DNA from: an uncultured Burkholderiales bacterium
GTDB taxonomy: Bacteria; Pseudomonadota; Gammaproteobacteria; Burkholderiales; Burkholderiaceae_C
Direction: 5' to 3'
DNA length: 64,000 nucleotides
NCBI GenBank assembly: GCA_945952065.1
Contig: CAMFGY010000005.1
Location: 178,887-242,886, forward strand
Shown piece by piece: positions 8,769 to 17,601 of the stretch. Numbering within the stretch: position 1 is the first letter of the stretch; each line of letters opens with the position of its first letter. Under the pieces are notes generated by a model. The model was not told where the DNA came from and ran no database searches. It saw only the letters and a list, made by a program, of their open reading frames with translations. A program made the position numbers and the translations under genes.

Positions 8769-9724
8769 GCAAGGCTCAGGCGCAAGCGACTCGTGAAGCT
8801 GCGCCGCTGGCCGCTGATCGGGTCCATAAAGCTGAGCTCGCGGGCCAGCAATTGCAGGGGCCGGCTGAAGTCCGGCTCCTGCTCCATGGGCAGCAGCGTG
8901 GGATAGATGCGATCCCCGACGATGGGCAGGCCCAGCGCGTTCATATGGGCGCGCAGCTGGTGTTTTTGGCCGGTGCTGGGGTAGAGCGCATAACGCGCCA
9001 AGCCCTCGGCACCGGGCAGACACTCCAGCAGGGTCACCCGGGTCTCGGCATTGCAGTCACCGTCGACTTCGTGCATCTGCATGAAGGCCTCGCTGCGTTC
9101 TTGCAAGCGGCTGCGCCGCGTCAAAGGCAGGCTCAAGCCGGGATTGAAGGGCGCAATCGCCTCATAGACCTTGTCCACCAAGCGATCACGAAACAAGGCT
9201 TGGTAGGCGCCGCGCTGCGCGGGCTGCAGACTGAACACCACCAAGCCGGCGGTTTCGCGGTCAATGCGGTGGATGGGGCTGAGATCGGCCAGTCCGGTGC
9301 GGCGCTTCAGCCGCGTCAGCAAGGTCTCTTGCACATAGCGCCCGCTGGGCGTGACCGGCAGGAAGTGCGGTTTGTCCGCCACCAGCAAGGCCTCGTCCTG
9401 AAACAAGATGCTTTCCTCGAAGGGCACGCGCGGCTCCTGCGCCAACTCGCGGTAGTAGTAAACCCGCTCACCGGCGCGAAACACGCTGTCCGGGGGCAAG
9501 ACCTGACCCCGCGCATCCAAAACCGCGCCATCCCGCATGCGCTGCAGCCAGTCCGCCCGGCTGACTTGCGGCAAGCGATGCGAAAGAAAGTCCAGCACCC
9601 AATCCCAGCCGCCTTCGTAAGGCATCAGCACCGCGCTGGCGCTCACCCCATGGCGCAGCGGCAAGCGAAGCTTGGGCGCGCGGCTCAATTTCGCCTCACT
9701 CCACTTGCGAGCCACCACGGGCAC
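8765..9724 (-). CDS. RluA-family RNA pseudouridine synthase
   Basis: Isomerises uridine to pseudouridine in RNA. The 319-residue protein has an S4-like N-terminal part (about residues 40-90) and the catalytic motif HRIDRETAGL near residue 155, whose aspartate is the nucleophile of the RluA group. The substrate-loop sequence YPSTGQKHQLRAHM and the end LGLPIVGDRIYP are typical. Length and the FEESILFQDEALLVADKP region resemble synthases acting on tRNA position 32 or 23S rRNA 746, but the target cannot be fixed here. Its start overlaps the end of the upstream binding-protein gene by 29 bases, so it is the last gene of a three-gene operon. Confidence 0.88.
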   Translation of the reverse strand: MPVVARKWSEAKLSRAPKLRLPLRHGVSASAVLMPYEGGWDWVLDFLSHRLPQVSRADWLQRMRDGAVLDARGQVLPPDSVFRAGERVYYYRELAQEPRVPFEESILFQDEALLVADKPHFLPVTPSGRYVQETLLTRLKRRTGLADLSPIHRIDRETAGLVVFSLQPAQRGAYQALFRDRLVDKVYEAIAPFNPGLSLPLTRRSRLQERSEAFMQMHEVDGDCNAETRVTLLECLPGAEGLARYALYPSTGQKHQLRAHMNALGLPIVGDRIYPTLLPMEQEPDFSRPLQLLARELSFMDPISGQRRSFTSRLRLSLA

Positions 9725-10670
9725 GCTCGTCCATATAGCGCCTCAGGCGCTGGCGGTCTTGCTCATCGAGGGCGTCCCCCCGCCAGCTGCGGATCCAGGC
9801 CTCGCGCTGCGGGTCTTGGGCGAGCTTGCGCACTGCTTGATCAATCGCCTCGATCTGACGCTTGCCTTCGGGCGTGCGGCTGCAAGCCAAGGTCGCCACC
9901 AGGGTGCTGCGCGCTTCGCTCAACGGGATCTTCAGCAGCTCCGGGCCCGGCCCAGCGCTGCGCAGGTATTCGTCCACGGTCGCCGGGTATTCCAGCGTGT
10001 AGTCCATGCGCCCCACCCGCAGCATGGCCAGCAAATGCATGCCCTTGGTGGCCACAATCGTTTTGGGCGCTTGCTCGCCGCGGGCTTGCAGCAGGCCGTC
10101 AATCTTGGGCCCATAGGCGCGGCCGCGCGGCAGCAGGCCTTCCAATTTGGGGTTCGCCAGCACATCGGCCAATTGCACCGGGCTGCCCAAGGCCTCGAAC
10201 TTGGCGGCGTTCTCGCGCCGCACGATCAGGTGCAGCTGGCGCGAGTACAAGGGCGGGTACAGATGGGTGAAGTACAGCCATTCCATGCGCTCGGGCGTGC
10301 GCACATGCAGGGCCGAGCACAGGGTCAGCCCCTGCTGGCGCACCATGGCCTCAAAACGCGGGAAGCCGGCGTCAAAAAACTCATGCCGGTACTGCGGCAG
10401 CTGCGCGATCAAGAGGCGCAAGAAGCCGTCGATCTCGCCGTTTTGGAGATCACTGGGGCGTTGCGGCTGCTTGCCGTCCACATAGCTGAAGTAAGGCGGC
10501 ACATCGCGCACCAGCCAGCGCATGGGCTCGGCATCAGGAGGCTGCGCCTGCGCGGCGGGCCAAGCGCCCAAGCTCAACGTCAAGGTCAGTGCCAGCGCCA
10601 GCGCCCCTTGCGAAAGGCGCAGCTGCCACCGCCACAGGCGGGATCGCCCCTCACCGCCGGGCCTGAACAT
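9696..10670 (-). CDS. Periplasmic solute-binding family 3-like protein (TIGR02285 type)
   Basis: A 324-residue exported protein. A basic N-terminus precedes a hydrophobic helix (ALALALTLTLSLGAW) and an AQA cleavage site near residue 42. The mature part begins with MRWLVRDVPPYFSYVDG and has NGEIDGFLRLL, the layout of amino-acid-type (family 3) binding proteins. No permease or ATPase gene is adjacent, so it may feed a signalling role rather than uptake. It starts with an ATGA-type overlap at the stop of the MurA-like gene and overlaps the pseudouridine synthase start, so the three genes are translationally linked. Confidence 0.75.
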   Translation of the reverse strand: MFRPGGEGRSRLWRWQLRLSQGALALALTLTLSLGAWPAAQAQPPDAEPMRWLVRDVPPYFSYVDGKQPQRPSDLQNGEIDGFLRLLIAQLPQYRHEFFDAGFPRFEAMVRQQGLTLCSALHVRTPERMEWLYFTHLYPPLYSRQLHLIVRRENAAKFEALGSPVQLADVLANPKLEGLLPRGRAYGPKIDGLLQARGEQAPKTIVATKGMHLLAMLRVGRMDYTLEYPATVDEYLRSAGPGPELLKIPLSEARSTLVATLACSRTPEGKRQIEAIDQAVRKLAQDPQREAWIRSWRGDALDEQDRQRLRRYMDERARGGSQVE

Positions 10671-11971
10671 CAGTCGCCTTCAACCCATTCGATGCGGGTG
10701 CCCAGCGAGCAGATGTTTTCGACAAAGCGCGGGTGGGCGCGGCGAATCGGGGCGGCATTGCGAATCACCGATTTGCCCGGAATGCTGGCCGCCACCATCA
10801 GCAGGGCAATGGCCACACGGATGATGTAAGGGCTCTCGACCTCGGCCGGGTGCAAGGGCTTGCCGCCGAAGGTGACCATGCGATGCGGGTCCGACAAAAA
10901 GGCGTGGCCGCCGAACTTGCTCAGCTCCGAGGTCCAGCCCATGGCGCCGTCGTAAATCTTGTTCCAGAACATCACGCTGCCTTCGGCCTTGATGCCAAGG
11001 GCAACGAAGATGGGCAGCAGGTCCACCGGCAGATAAGGCCAGGGCGCCGCCTCCACCTTTTGCAAGATATTGCGGGTGAAGGGTTCCTTGACCTTCAAGG
11101 GGCCATGGGTGACCGAGCGCGACCAGCCGTTCTCATGCACGATCTGCACGCCGAATTTCGCAAAAGTGCGGTCGATCAGCGGGAACTGCTCGGGTGTGGA
11201 GTTGCGCACCTCCACCCGGCCACCGGTGATGGCGCCCAGCGCCAAAAAGGTGACGATCTCATGGAAGTCTTCGGCAAAGGTGAACTCACCGCCGCCCAAG
11301 CGCTCGACGCCGTCGATGGTCAGGCGCGAGGTGCCCAGGCCTTCGATCTTGGCCCCCAGCATTTGCAAGAAGGCGCAGAACTCCTGCACATGCGGCTCGG
11401 AGGCCGCGTTCATCAGCGTCGAGCGGCCCTGGGCCAGCGCGCCGCACAGCACAAAGTTCTCGGTGGTGGTGACCGAGGCGTAATCGGTCCAGTGGTCATT
11501 GGCCTGCAGCTTGCCGGCCACTTTCAAAACCAGGCCATCGCTGCGGCGCTCGACCTCGGCACCAAAGCGCTGGAACACCTCCACATGCGGGTCGATTTCG
11601 CGCACGCCCAGGGTGCAGCCGGTCACATCGTCTTCAATGCGGGCACTGCCAAAACGCGCCATCAGGCCCGGCACCAGCATGATGCTGGAGCGCATTTCTT
11701 CGGGCAGGCGGTCGGTGGCGGCATCGAAGCGGGTGTGGCGATGGTGCACATCGAGCACGCCGCTGGCGTAGTCGATCTCCACCGAGCTGCCCAGATTGCG
11801 AAAGACCTCCAGGATCTTTTTCACATCGGTGATCTCGGGGACCCCGCGCAAGCGCACCGGCTCGGCCGTCAACAAGGTGGCGCACAGAATCGGCAACACG
11901 GCATTCTTGTTGGCGGAGGGGATGATGCGGCCCGCCAAGGGCGTGCCACCGTGAACGATCAGATTCGACAT
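10670..11971 (-). CDS. MurA-like UDP-GlcNAc enolpyruvyl transferase paralogue
   Basis: A 433-residue EPSP-synthase-fold enzyme. The N-terminus IIPSANKNAVLPILCATLL carries the MurA lysine/asparagine pair, and TGCTLGVREIDPH holds the cysteine equivalent to E. coli C115 that binds phosphoenolpyruvate and fosfomycin. The C-terminal half departs from housekeeping MurA: PVDLLPIFVALG, NKIYDGAMGW and IIRVAIALLMVAASIPGKSV replace the usual PTDMQAQF, ENRF and DLRA segments. It is therefore probably a second, specialised MurA-type enzyme; the essential murA should be elsewhere. Start at 11971 (MSNLIVHGG) was chosen over the longer frame to 12043, since the extension has no family match. First gene of a three-gene operon. 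Confidence 0.8.
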   Translation of the reverse strand: MSNLIVHGGTPLAGRIIPSANKNAVLPILCATLLTAEPVRLRGVPEITDVKKILEVFRNLGSSVEIDYASGVLDVHHRHTRFDAATDRLPEEMRSSIMLVPGLMARFGSARIEDDVTGCTLGVREIDPHVEVFQRFGAEVERRSDGLVLKVAGKLQANDHWTDYASVTTTENFVLCGALAQGRSTLMNAASEPHVQEFCAFLQMLGAKIEGLGTSRLTIDGVERLGGGEFTFAEDFHEIVTFLALGAITGGRVEVRNSTPEQFPLIDRTFAKFGVQIVHENGWSRSVTHGPLKVKEPFTRNILQKVEAAPWPYLPVDLLPIFVALGIKAEGSVMFWNKIYDGAMGWTSELSKFGGHAFLSDPHRMVTFGGKPLHPAEVESPYIIRVAIALLMVAASIPGKSVIRNAAPIRRAHPRFVENICSLGTRIEWVEGD

Positions 11972-12122
11972 GAAGACAGTTGAGGCGCGAGAGCGGATGA
12001 AGGCGTGATTATCGACGCTGCGCGCCGCATGCAGAGCGGGCATGGGCTTTCGGCCGCAGCGGTGCTAATCTGCGCGCGCATCCCCCTCGTCGTCGTCCCC
12101 GGCGCTTTTTCAAGGCCTGCCC

Positions 12123-13229
12123 ATGGATCTGCAACGCCGTCAGTCGCTTCTGTGGCCTCCCGCAGCCCTGGCCTGGGCAGCCACTGCACTGCATCCACGG
12201 CCTTTGTGGGCTCAGTCCTCCGCCTCAGACATGGCGGCGGTGGAGGCTGCCGCCCGAAGCGAAGGCTGGCTGCACAGCGCCGGCATGCCCAATGCTTGGG
12301 CCAATTGGGAGGCCAGCTGGGCCGAGCTGAAGCGGCTCTATGGCCTGCAGCACCGCGATTGGGACCTCACCAGCGCCGAGAGCTTGGACCGCATGGAGGC
12401 CGAGGGCCGACAAGCCAGCCTGGACATCGCCGATGTCGGCTTTGAGTACGGCGCCATGGCGCGTGGCCGTGGCATCAGCCGCCCGCACAAGCCCCGGCAT
12501 TGGGCGCAAATCCCCGACTGGGCCAAAGACAGCGAAGGCTACTGGGCCTTGGCCTACACCGGCACCGTGGCTTTTTTGATCGACACCCGCCGCCTGGGCG
12601 GCCGGGCCGCGCCGCGCAGCTGGGCCGAGTTGTTTGAGCGCGACTACAAGGTGCTGATCGGCGAAGTAGGCTCCTCAGCCCTGGCCGGCGCCGGCGTGCT
12701 GGCGGCTGCCATCGCCCTGGGCGGCCATGAGCAACAACTCAAGCCCGCTTTGGAACGTTTTGCCACGCTGGCCGCCAAGGGCCTGCTGCTGACACAAAGC
12801 CCCTCGCTGAGCCGGGTGGACGCCGGCGTGGCCGATGTGTATCTCTGCTGGGACTTTTTGGCCCTGGGCATGCGCGAACGCCTGAGCCGTGGGCGTGACT
12901 TTGAGGTGCTGATCCCGGCGGACGGCTCCGTCACCAGCGGCTACACCCCGCTCATCAACAAGCATGCGCCCCATCCCAATGCCGCCCTGCTGGCCTGCGA
13001 GTACATCTTCAGCGACGCCGGGCAAACCCATCTGGCGCGCGGTTTTGCCCGCCCGATACGCATCGCACAGCTGAAGCTGCCGCCCGCCATCAGCCAAACC
13101 CTGCTGGACCCCGCGCAATACCGCAAAGCCCGGGTGTTGAAGGCCTTTGTCTGGGCCTGGGAGGCCAAAAAACTGGCGCAGTCCTGGAGCAAAGAGGTGC
13201 TCAGCCACATGGCCCCGCCCCCTCGCTGA
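12123..13229 (+). CDS. Extracellular solute-binding protein (family 1, PotD/AfuA-like), probable Tat export
   Basis: A 368-residue periplasmic protein whose leader begins MDLQRRQSLLW, with an RR-x-x-L twin-arginine pattern, a hydrophobic stretch (AALAWAATAL) and an AQS cleavage region near residue 31. The mature part has YWALAYTGTVAFLIDTRRLG, AAPRSWAELFERDYK and TSGYTPLINKHAPHPNAALLACEYI, typical of spermidine/iron-type binding proteins. No ABC permease is adjacent, so the ligand is unknown. Divergent from the MurA-like operon with a 150-base gap. Confidence 0.75.
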   Translation: MDLQRRQSLLWPPAALAWAATALHPRPLWAQSSASDMAAVEAAARSEGWLHSAGMPNAWANWEASWAELKRLYGLQHRDWDLTSAESLDRMEAEGRQASLDIADVGFEYGAMARGRGISRPHKPRHWAQIPDWAKDSEGYWALAYTGTVAFLIDTRRLGGRAAPRSWAELFERDYKVLIGEVGSSALAGAGVLAAAIALGGHEQQLKPALERFATLAAKGLLLTQSPSLSRVDAGVADVYLCWDFLALGMRERLSRGRDFEVLIPADGSVTSGYTPLINKHAPHPNAALLACEYIFSDAGQTHLARGFARPIRIAQLKLPPAISQTLLDPAQYRKARVLKAFVWAWEAKKLAQSWSKEVLSHMAPPPR

Positions 13230-13442
13230 AGCCCCGCCGGCAGCCCCAAAATGCCTGAGCCGGATGGGGTCAAGCGGCCACCGGGCAGGAAACAGGCAAA
13301 ATCCGCCCCGCGGCCATTTTTAGAGTCGGCCATCTATTTGATGAAGCTTTGATGTAACGCGTACTGGCCCGCGGCAACTTCCCGCCTAATGCGCGCTGTT
13401 TTTTGACCTTGCCCTGAGCTTTGTGCTCGAAAGTTGAACTCG

Positions 13443-14711
13443 ATGAAACGTCTGGATGATTACCGCCTGCGCCTGGGTCGCCATGAATTGGTGCCCATCG
13501 TGATTGGAGGCATGGGAGTCGACATCTCCTCCTCCGACCTGGCCCTGGAGGCTGCACGCCTCGGCGGTATCGGTCATATCTCTGACGCGATGGTGAAGAC
13601 CGTCACCGACCGTCGCTACAAGACCAAATACGTCAAAGCCAAGCAAGCGCAGTACCAGTACAACGTTGCCTCGGAAGACAAATCCGAAGTCAAGTTCAAT
13701 TTGGAGCACCTCGCCGAGGCCACGCGTCTGCATGTGGAACACACCATGTCGCGCAAGCAGGGCAAGGGCCTGATCTTCATCAACTGCATGGAAAAGTTGA
13801 CGATGAACGGCCCCAAAGAAACCCTGGCCGTGCGCATGAACTCGGCCCTGGACGCGGGCATTGACGGCATCACCCTGGCGGCTGGCTTGCATCTGGGCTC
13901 CTTTGCCTTGATCGCCGACCACCCGCGCTTTCGCGAAGCCAAGCTGGGCATCATCGTCTCCTCGCTGCGCGCGCTGCAGTTGTTCCTGAAGAAAAACGCC
14001 CGCCTGAACCGCCTGCCCGACTATGTGGTGATCGAAGGCCCCTTGGCCGGCGGCCATCTGGGCTTCGGCATGGACTGGGCCGAGTACGACCTGGCCACCA
14101 TCGTCACCGAAATCCACCAATACCTGCAGGCCGAGAAGCTGGACATCCCCTTGATCGCCGCCGGCGGCATCTTCACCGGCAGCGATGCGGTGCGCTTCAT
14201 CGAGCTGGGCGCTTCAGCCGTGCAAGTGGCCACGCGCTTCACCGTCACCCGCGAATGCGGCCTGCCGGACGACATCAAGCAGGAGTACTTCAAAGCCAGC
14301 GAGAGCGATATCGAGGTCAACGAGATCTCGCCCACCGGCTACCCGATGCGCATGATCACCTCCAGCCCCGGCATCGGGGACGGCATCCGCCCGAACTGCG
14401 AGGCCTACGGCTATTTGCTGGACGCCAATGGCAAATGCGCCTACATCAGCTCCTACAACCGCGAAGTGGCGGCCCATCCGGGCGAGCGCCGCGTCAAGGT
14501 GATGGACAAGACCTGCTTGTGCACCCATATGCGCAACTTCGACATCTGGACCTGCGGCCAGCTCACCTGGCGCCTGAAGGACACCACCCACCGCAACCCC
14601 GACGGCAGCTACCAGCTGCTGACGGCCGAGCATGTGTTCAAGGACTACCAGTTCAGCACCGACAACCAAGTCGCGCTGCCGGAGCCGGAGCTGGCAGGCC
14701 AAGTCGCCTGA
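13443..14711 (+). CDS. Nitronate monooxygenase (2-nitropropane dioxygenase family)
   Basis: An FMN-dependent TIM-barrel oxidoreductase of 422 residues. VPIVIGGMGVDISSSDLALEAARLGGIGHIS is the N-terminal flavin region; VVIEGPLAGGHLGF and IPLIAAGGIFTGSDAVRFIELGASAVQVATRF are the phosphate-binding parts of the family. A C-terminal extension with several cysteines (CEAYGYL, CAYISSY, TCLCTHM, TCGQL) resembles the group also annotated as enoyl-ACP reductase II-like. ATG at 13443 is taken as the start; a TTG three codons upstream is possible. Confidence 0.85.
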   Translation: MKRLDDYRLRLGRHELVPIVIGGMGVDISSSDLALEAARLGGIGHISDAMVKTVTDRRYKTKYVKAKQAQYQYNVASEDKSEVKFNLEHLAEATRLHVEHTMSRKQGKGLIFINCMEKLTMNGPKETLAVRMNSALDAGIDGITLAAGLHLGSFALIADHPRFREAKLGIIVSSLRALQLFLKKNARLNRLPDYVVIEGPLAGGHLGFGMDWAEYDLATIVTEIHQYLQAEKLDIPLIAAGGIFTGSDAVRFIELGASAVQVATRFTVTRECGLPDDIKQEYFKASESDIEVNEISPTGYPMRMITSSPGIGDGIRPNCEAYGYLLDANGKCAYISSYNREVAAHPGERRVKVMDKTCLCTHMRNFDIWTCGQLTWRLKDTTHRNPDGSYQLLTAEHVFKDYQFSTDNQVALPEPELAGQVA

Positions 14712-14781
14712 GCCCAAAGCGGCGCCAAGAGGCGCCGCGCCCGGCTCGGCGCATCCCCGCCCGGCCCAGCCCAAAACGCCA

Positions 14782-14812
14782 AAACCCCAGGCGCTTGTGG
14801 CGGCTGGGGTTT
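14782..14812. terminator. Candidate bidirectional terminator hairpin
   Basis: AAACCCCAG and CTGGGGTTT form a perfect 9-bp stem around a 13-base loop in the gap between the nitronate monooxygenase and Lrp genes. A second GC-rich hairpin (GCGGCGCC-AAGA-GGCGCCGC, 14719-14738) lies just after the stop. Neither has a strong T-run. Confidence 0.45.
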
Positions 14813-15023
14813 CAAAGGCGGCAGGGCGGGCTGACGAGGCGGTAAGTGCTCATCCCGGGGCCGGCGCTGATCTGGCGTCGGCCTGCTGCGCAACACAGTG
14901 GGTTGGTGTAGAACCCATGCACTCAGTGTAGGCAGACGGCCTGAGCAGAAAATTGCGAAGATGGCCGGAATTTCTCTGTGTTTGGCAGAATATTGCCAAA
15001 TTCAATGAATTCAAGGCATTCGC

Positions 15024-15494
15024 ATGGAATTGGACCGCATTGACCGCCAGATTCTGGAGGTGTTGCAGCAAGATGGGCGAATCAACAACCAAGACCTGGC
15101 CGACCGCGTGGGCCTCTCGCCCTCGCCCTGTTTGCGGCGGGTGCGCGCGCTGGAAGACAGCGGTTTGATCGCCGGCTACCGCGCGCTGCTGGATGCCAAA
15201 AAACTGGGCCTGAGCCTGATGGCCCTGGTGCACATCTCAATGGACCAGCACACGCCCGAGCGCTTTGCCAATTTCGAGGCCTCGGTGCAGGTGCTGCCCG
15301 AGGTGCTTGAATGCCTGCTGATCACCGGTCAAGCCGCCGACTACCAACTGAAGCTGGTGGTGCGCGATATGGACCATTTTCAAGCCCTGCTGCTGGGCAA
15401 GCTGACCCGCATCCAGGGCGTGACCGGCGTGCACTCGAGCTTTGTGCTGCAGCAAGTGGTGAGCCGCACGGCCTTGCCGGTGAACAGCCTGTAG
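15024..15494 (+). CDS. Lrp/AsnC-family transcriptional regulator
   Basis: A 156-residue regulator. Residues 1-60 form the AsnC-type helix-turn-helix (LDRIDRQILEVLQQDGRINN, VGLSPSPCLRRVRALEDSGLI). Residues 65-150 form the ligand-binding RAM domain (LMALVHISM, VLECLLITGQAADYQLKLVV). Such proteins sense amino acids and form octamers. A hairpin AAGCAGGC...GCCTGCTT at 15532-15557 may end its transcript. It marks the last core gene before the integron cassettes. Confidence 0.93.
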   Translation: MELDRIDRQILEVLQQDGRINNQDLADRVGLSPSPCLRRVRALEDSGLIAGYRALLDAKKLGLSLMALVHISMDQHTPERFANFEASVQVLPEVLECLLITGQAADYQLKLVVRDMDHFQALLLGKLTRIQGVTGVHSSFVLQQVVSRTALPVNSL

Positions 15495-15697
15495 GTCACC
15501 CAACGAAGGCGACCCGTTTGCGCTTCAACACAAGCAGGCAAGCCGATTCGCCTGCTTCAGATTGGGCTGACAGGACTTGGGGCCTGCCTGGGTATCCGCG
15601 ATGTTCCCGTAGCGGAAACTCGCGTCAGAACACCTCTAGGAAGTTGATACCCGAAAGCTAACGTTGCCCGCCTGTGTTGCGGCGCCCGAATGCTGTC

Positions 15698-15754
15698 GTT
15701 CAACGATCGCGCTCAGCGGGAGGCGTAGCCGTCCGCTGCAATGAATGGTTGGGC
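15698..15754 (-). other. attC site of the distal cassette
   Basis: A 57-base attC. On the minus strand it begins GCCCAAC, runs CATTCATTGCAGCGGA, has the inner palindrome CAGCGG...CCGCTG, and ends GTTGAAC. The outer heptamers fit RYYYAAC and GTTRRRY. It begins 4 bases after the stop of the cassette gene at 15759. Confidence 0.8.
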
Positions 15755-15758
15755 GTCT

Positions 15759-16445
15759 TCACTCCACACCCGCCTTTGTGACAGACAACAGCAACTGCGT
15801 GGCTTGTTGAATGACAGGGCCTGCAAGTGCGTCGCGCTGCATGACGGACATGGGACCTTCTCCAAAGTACATGCCATCGGAAACGAGGAAAGTCATTCGG
15901 ACGTTGCCTTGCTTCGGCGGTGCAATGCGCGGCTTGTCCCAAGGACCAATTCTGGCGACGACGGATTCAGAGGCGGAGAAGAGTCGCTGAACCAACGGTC
16001 GGAAGTTGGCGGCGCCCTCACCAATGACCATCTTGCCCGACTGATTGATATACCGAACGCCACCCTCGGAATACGCTGCAAGTGCGTCGAGGCCGCCTGC
16101 CATAGGCACCTCAACTACAACACCCAAAAGGATCTTTGGTTTGACCTGCTGTCCCAATCCACGCAGGCGGGAGTACGCCAAAAATCGAACGCGCCCTTCT
16201 TGCGATGCGTCGGACGCCAGTGCGCTTAGATCGGACGCGCTTGGCGGATTTGCGAACAGAACCTTCTGCCACTCTGCACGATCTGATTTCGGGTGACCCT
16301 GGAATGCGCTTGGCTCATCGCAAAAGAGCAGGTTGTAGATCGCGTTGGCGGAATCGCTAGCGTAGGGGCCGTATGGCGGCCCAGCCGCAGCGCCACTCGC
16401 CGCGGCAACTCCAATTCCAAACACCGCAAGAAACTTACGCAACAT
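15759..16445 (-). CDS. Integron cassette gene: exported hypothetical protein
   Basis: A 228-residue protein with a signal peptide (MLRKFLAVFGIGVAAASGAA, cleavage near AAAG). The mature part is soluble-looking with one early cysteine (NLLFCDEPS). I recognise no family. The start at 16445 is preferred to the open frame from 16526 because it begins the signal peptide and lies 5 bases downstream of a GTTGGGC core site (16451-16457), as expected of a cassette. It is followed by an intact attC at 15698-15754. Confidence 0.7.
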   Translation of the reverse strand: MLRKFLAVFGIGVAAASGAAAGPPYGPYASDSANAIYNLLFCDEPSAFQGHPKSDRAEWQKVLFANPPSASDLSALASDASQEGRVRFLAYSRLRGLGQQVKPKILLGVVVEVPMAGGLDALAAYSEGGVRYINQSGKMVIGEGAANFRPLVQRLFSASESVVARIGPWDKPRIAPPKQGNVRMTFLVSDGMYFGEGPMSVMQRDALAGPVIQQATQLLLSVTKAGVE

Positions 16446-16538
16446 AAGACGCCCAACGAAGGTGTCCAATAACTCCAAATCCACAAGCTTCCTCACCCCG
16501 TGCGGCGCATGGCAGTTGGTGAGCATGAATGTCTGGGT

Positions 16539-16871
16539 TCATCGGTGTGAAGGTTTGAATCTGTGCGCGGTAGTTCTCTTTAGCGCTGTCCTGGCGATTG
16601 TGCCGCTTGTTGGCCGCGTTACTGGCCCCTCATTTGCCCGAGCCCCGCATTCGATATGCTTCTCTATGTTGTGCACCATGCAGTACAGGCGCCACTGCGT
16701 CCTGACATTCGCTTGCCCGCGATGGTTCAGGCGGCTCAGGCGTTTGTTGTTCCGCAGGTTTGCAAACACCGGCTCCACGGTGCCGATGCGTTGGGTGTAC
16801 AGCTGCCGGCCTCGCGAGGAATCGGTGGCTTGGCGTATGCATTCGCTGGGGGGCTGCGATTGCGGACCCAA
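16539..16871 (-). pseudogene. IS1182-family transposase, C-terminal fragment
   Basis: The minus-strand frame has SECIRQATDSSRGRQLYTQRI, then GTVEPVFANLRNNKRLSR and RTQWRLYCMVHNIEKH. This is the C-terminal signature of IS1182-type DDE transposases. Only about 110 of some 450 residues remain. Its upstream end runs straight into the truncated IS110-family element at about 16871, so one insertion or deletion cut both. Confidence 0.8.
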
Positions 16872-17102
16872 GGCGCCAAGTCCGCGCTGCTGGCTGCGCC
16901 TAAGCGCAGCGACCGCATCTCGCAGTGGCTATTGCAGTTGCGAGACCGAGTCGGGTGGCTGAAAGCTCTGGTGGCGCTGGCCAACAAGAACGCCCGCATT
17001 CTGTGGGCGGTGCTGACGCGGGAGATCGACTTCGACCCAGAGCATGTGCCGCCGGCCCCTCAATGCAAGCTGCCCGCGCTCAAGGAGCCGCAGCCCGCTT
17101 GA
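16872..17102 (+). pseudogene. IS110/IS1111-type transposase, C-terminal fragment
   Basis: The + strand encodes GAKSALLAAPKRSDRISQWL and continues to DPEHVPPAPQ and a stop at 17100-17102. It is nearly identical to the last 76 residues of the complete transposase at 18740-19825. Everything upstream, including the DEDD catalytic part, has been replaced by the IS1182 fragment. Confidence 0.9.
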
Positions 17103-17574
17103 ACTCGTTGATTCCAGTTCAGATCGCAGACCCACGCTCAAAGAAGCAAAGCACAGGCTGAACCCGGACACAAGGCGTCCTGAGGTCGACTTGTGCCTGG
17201 TGAAGAGACGAGCCTCCGGTTCGTCGCGGCCAGCAAGGCAGACCGGCAGCAGGTGAACCCGATAATCCGTCCGTCGCATGCTCAGCGTGTTGAACCAATG
17301 ACGCAGAGCGAATGGGGTCCTGCTGAGCGGTTCGTATCTGGGGTAGCGGCCTGGTCCGCATCCAGCTGAGCCCGGACAAGAGGCGTCCTGAGGACGACTT
17401 GTGCCTGGCGAAGGGGCAAGCCTCTGGCTTGCCGCGGCCTGCAAGGCCGTTTGTAGATGTTCAGTCTGTTCCTCGTTGCCTTGCCGCTATTCAGAACACA
17501 GGTCTAGAAATGAAAAAGACCCCGAAGGGTCAGGTCTTGCTATTAGAGCTTGAAACGGTGGGAAGTCCTTGTAG
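16872..17574 (+). mobile_element. Truncated IS1111-attC-like element (copy 2)
   Basis: The right end is intact: a subterminal repeat GGTGGGAAGTCC at about 17559-17570, then TTGTAG and host attC DNA (CAGGGTTAGACC). This repeat is the exact 12-base complement of the left repeat of the complete copy. The region between stop and right end is about 180 bases longer than in the complete copy and holds a duplicated ~80-base segment at about 17162-17240 and 17370-17450. The left part is deleted. Confidence 0.75.
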
Positions 17575-17601
17575 CAGGGTTAGACCGCATTTGACGACTC
17601 C

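Noticed and set aside
15497..15563. A further attC site after the Lrp gene (ACCCAAC...ATTGGGC with an AAGCAGGC/GCCTGCTT stem)
   Set aside because: The right heptamer lacks the GTT core, and the hairpin is equally explained as the Lrp terminator.
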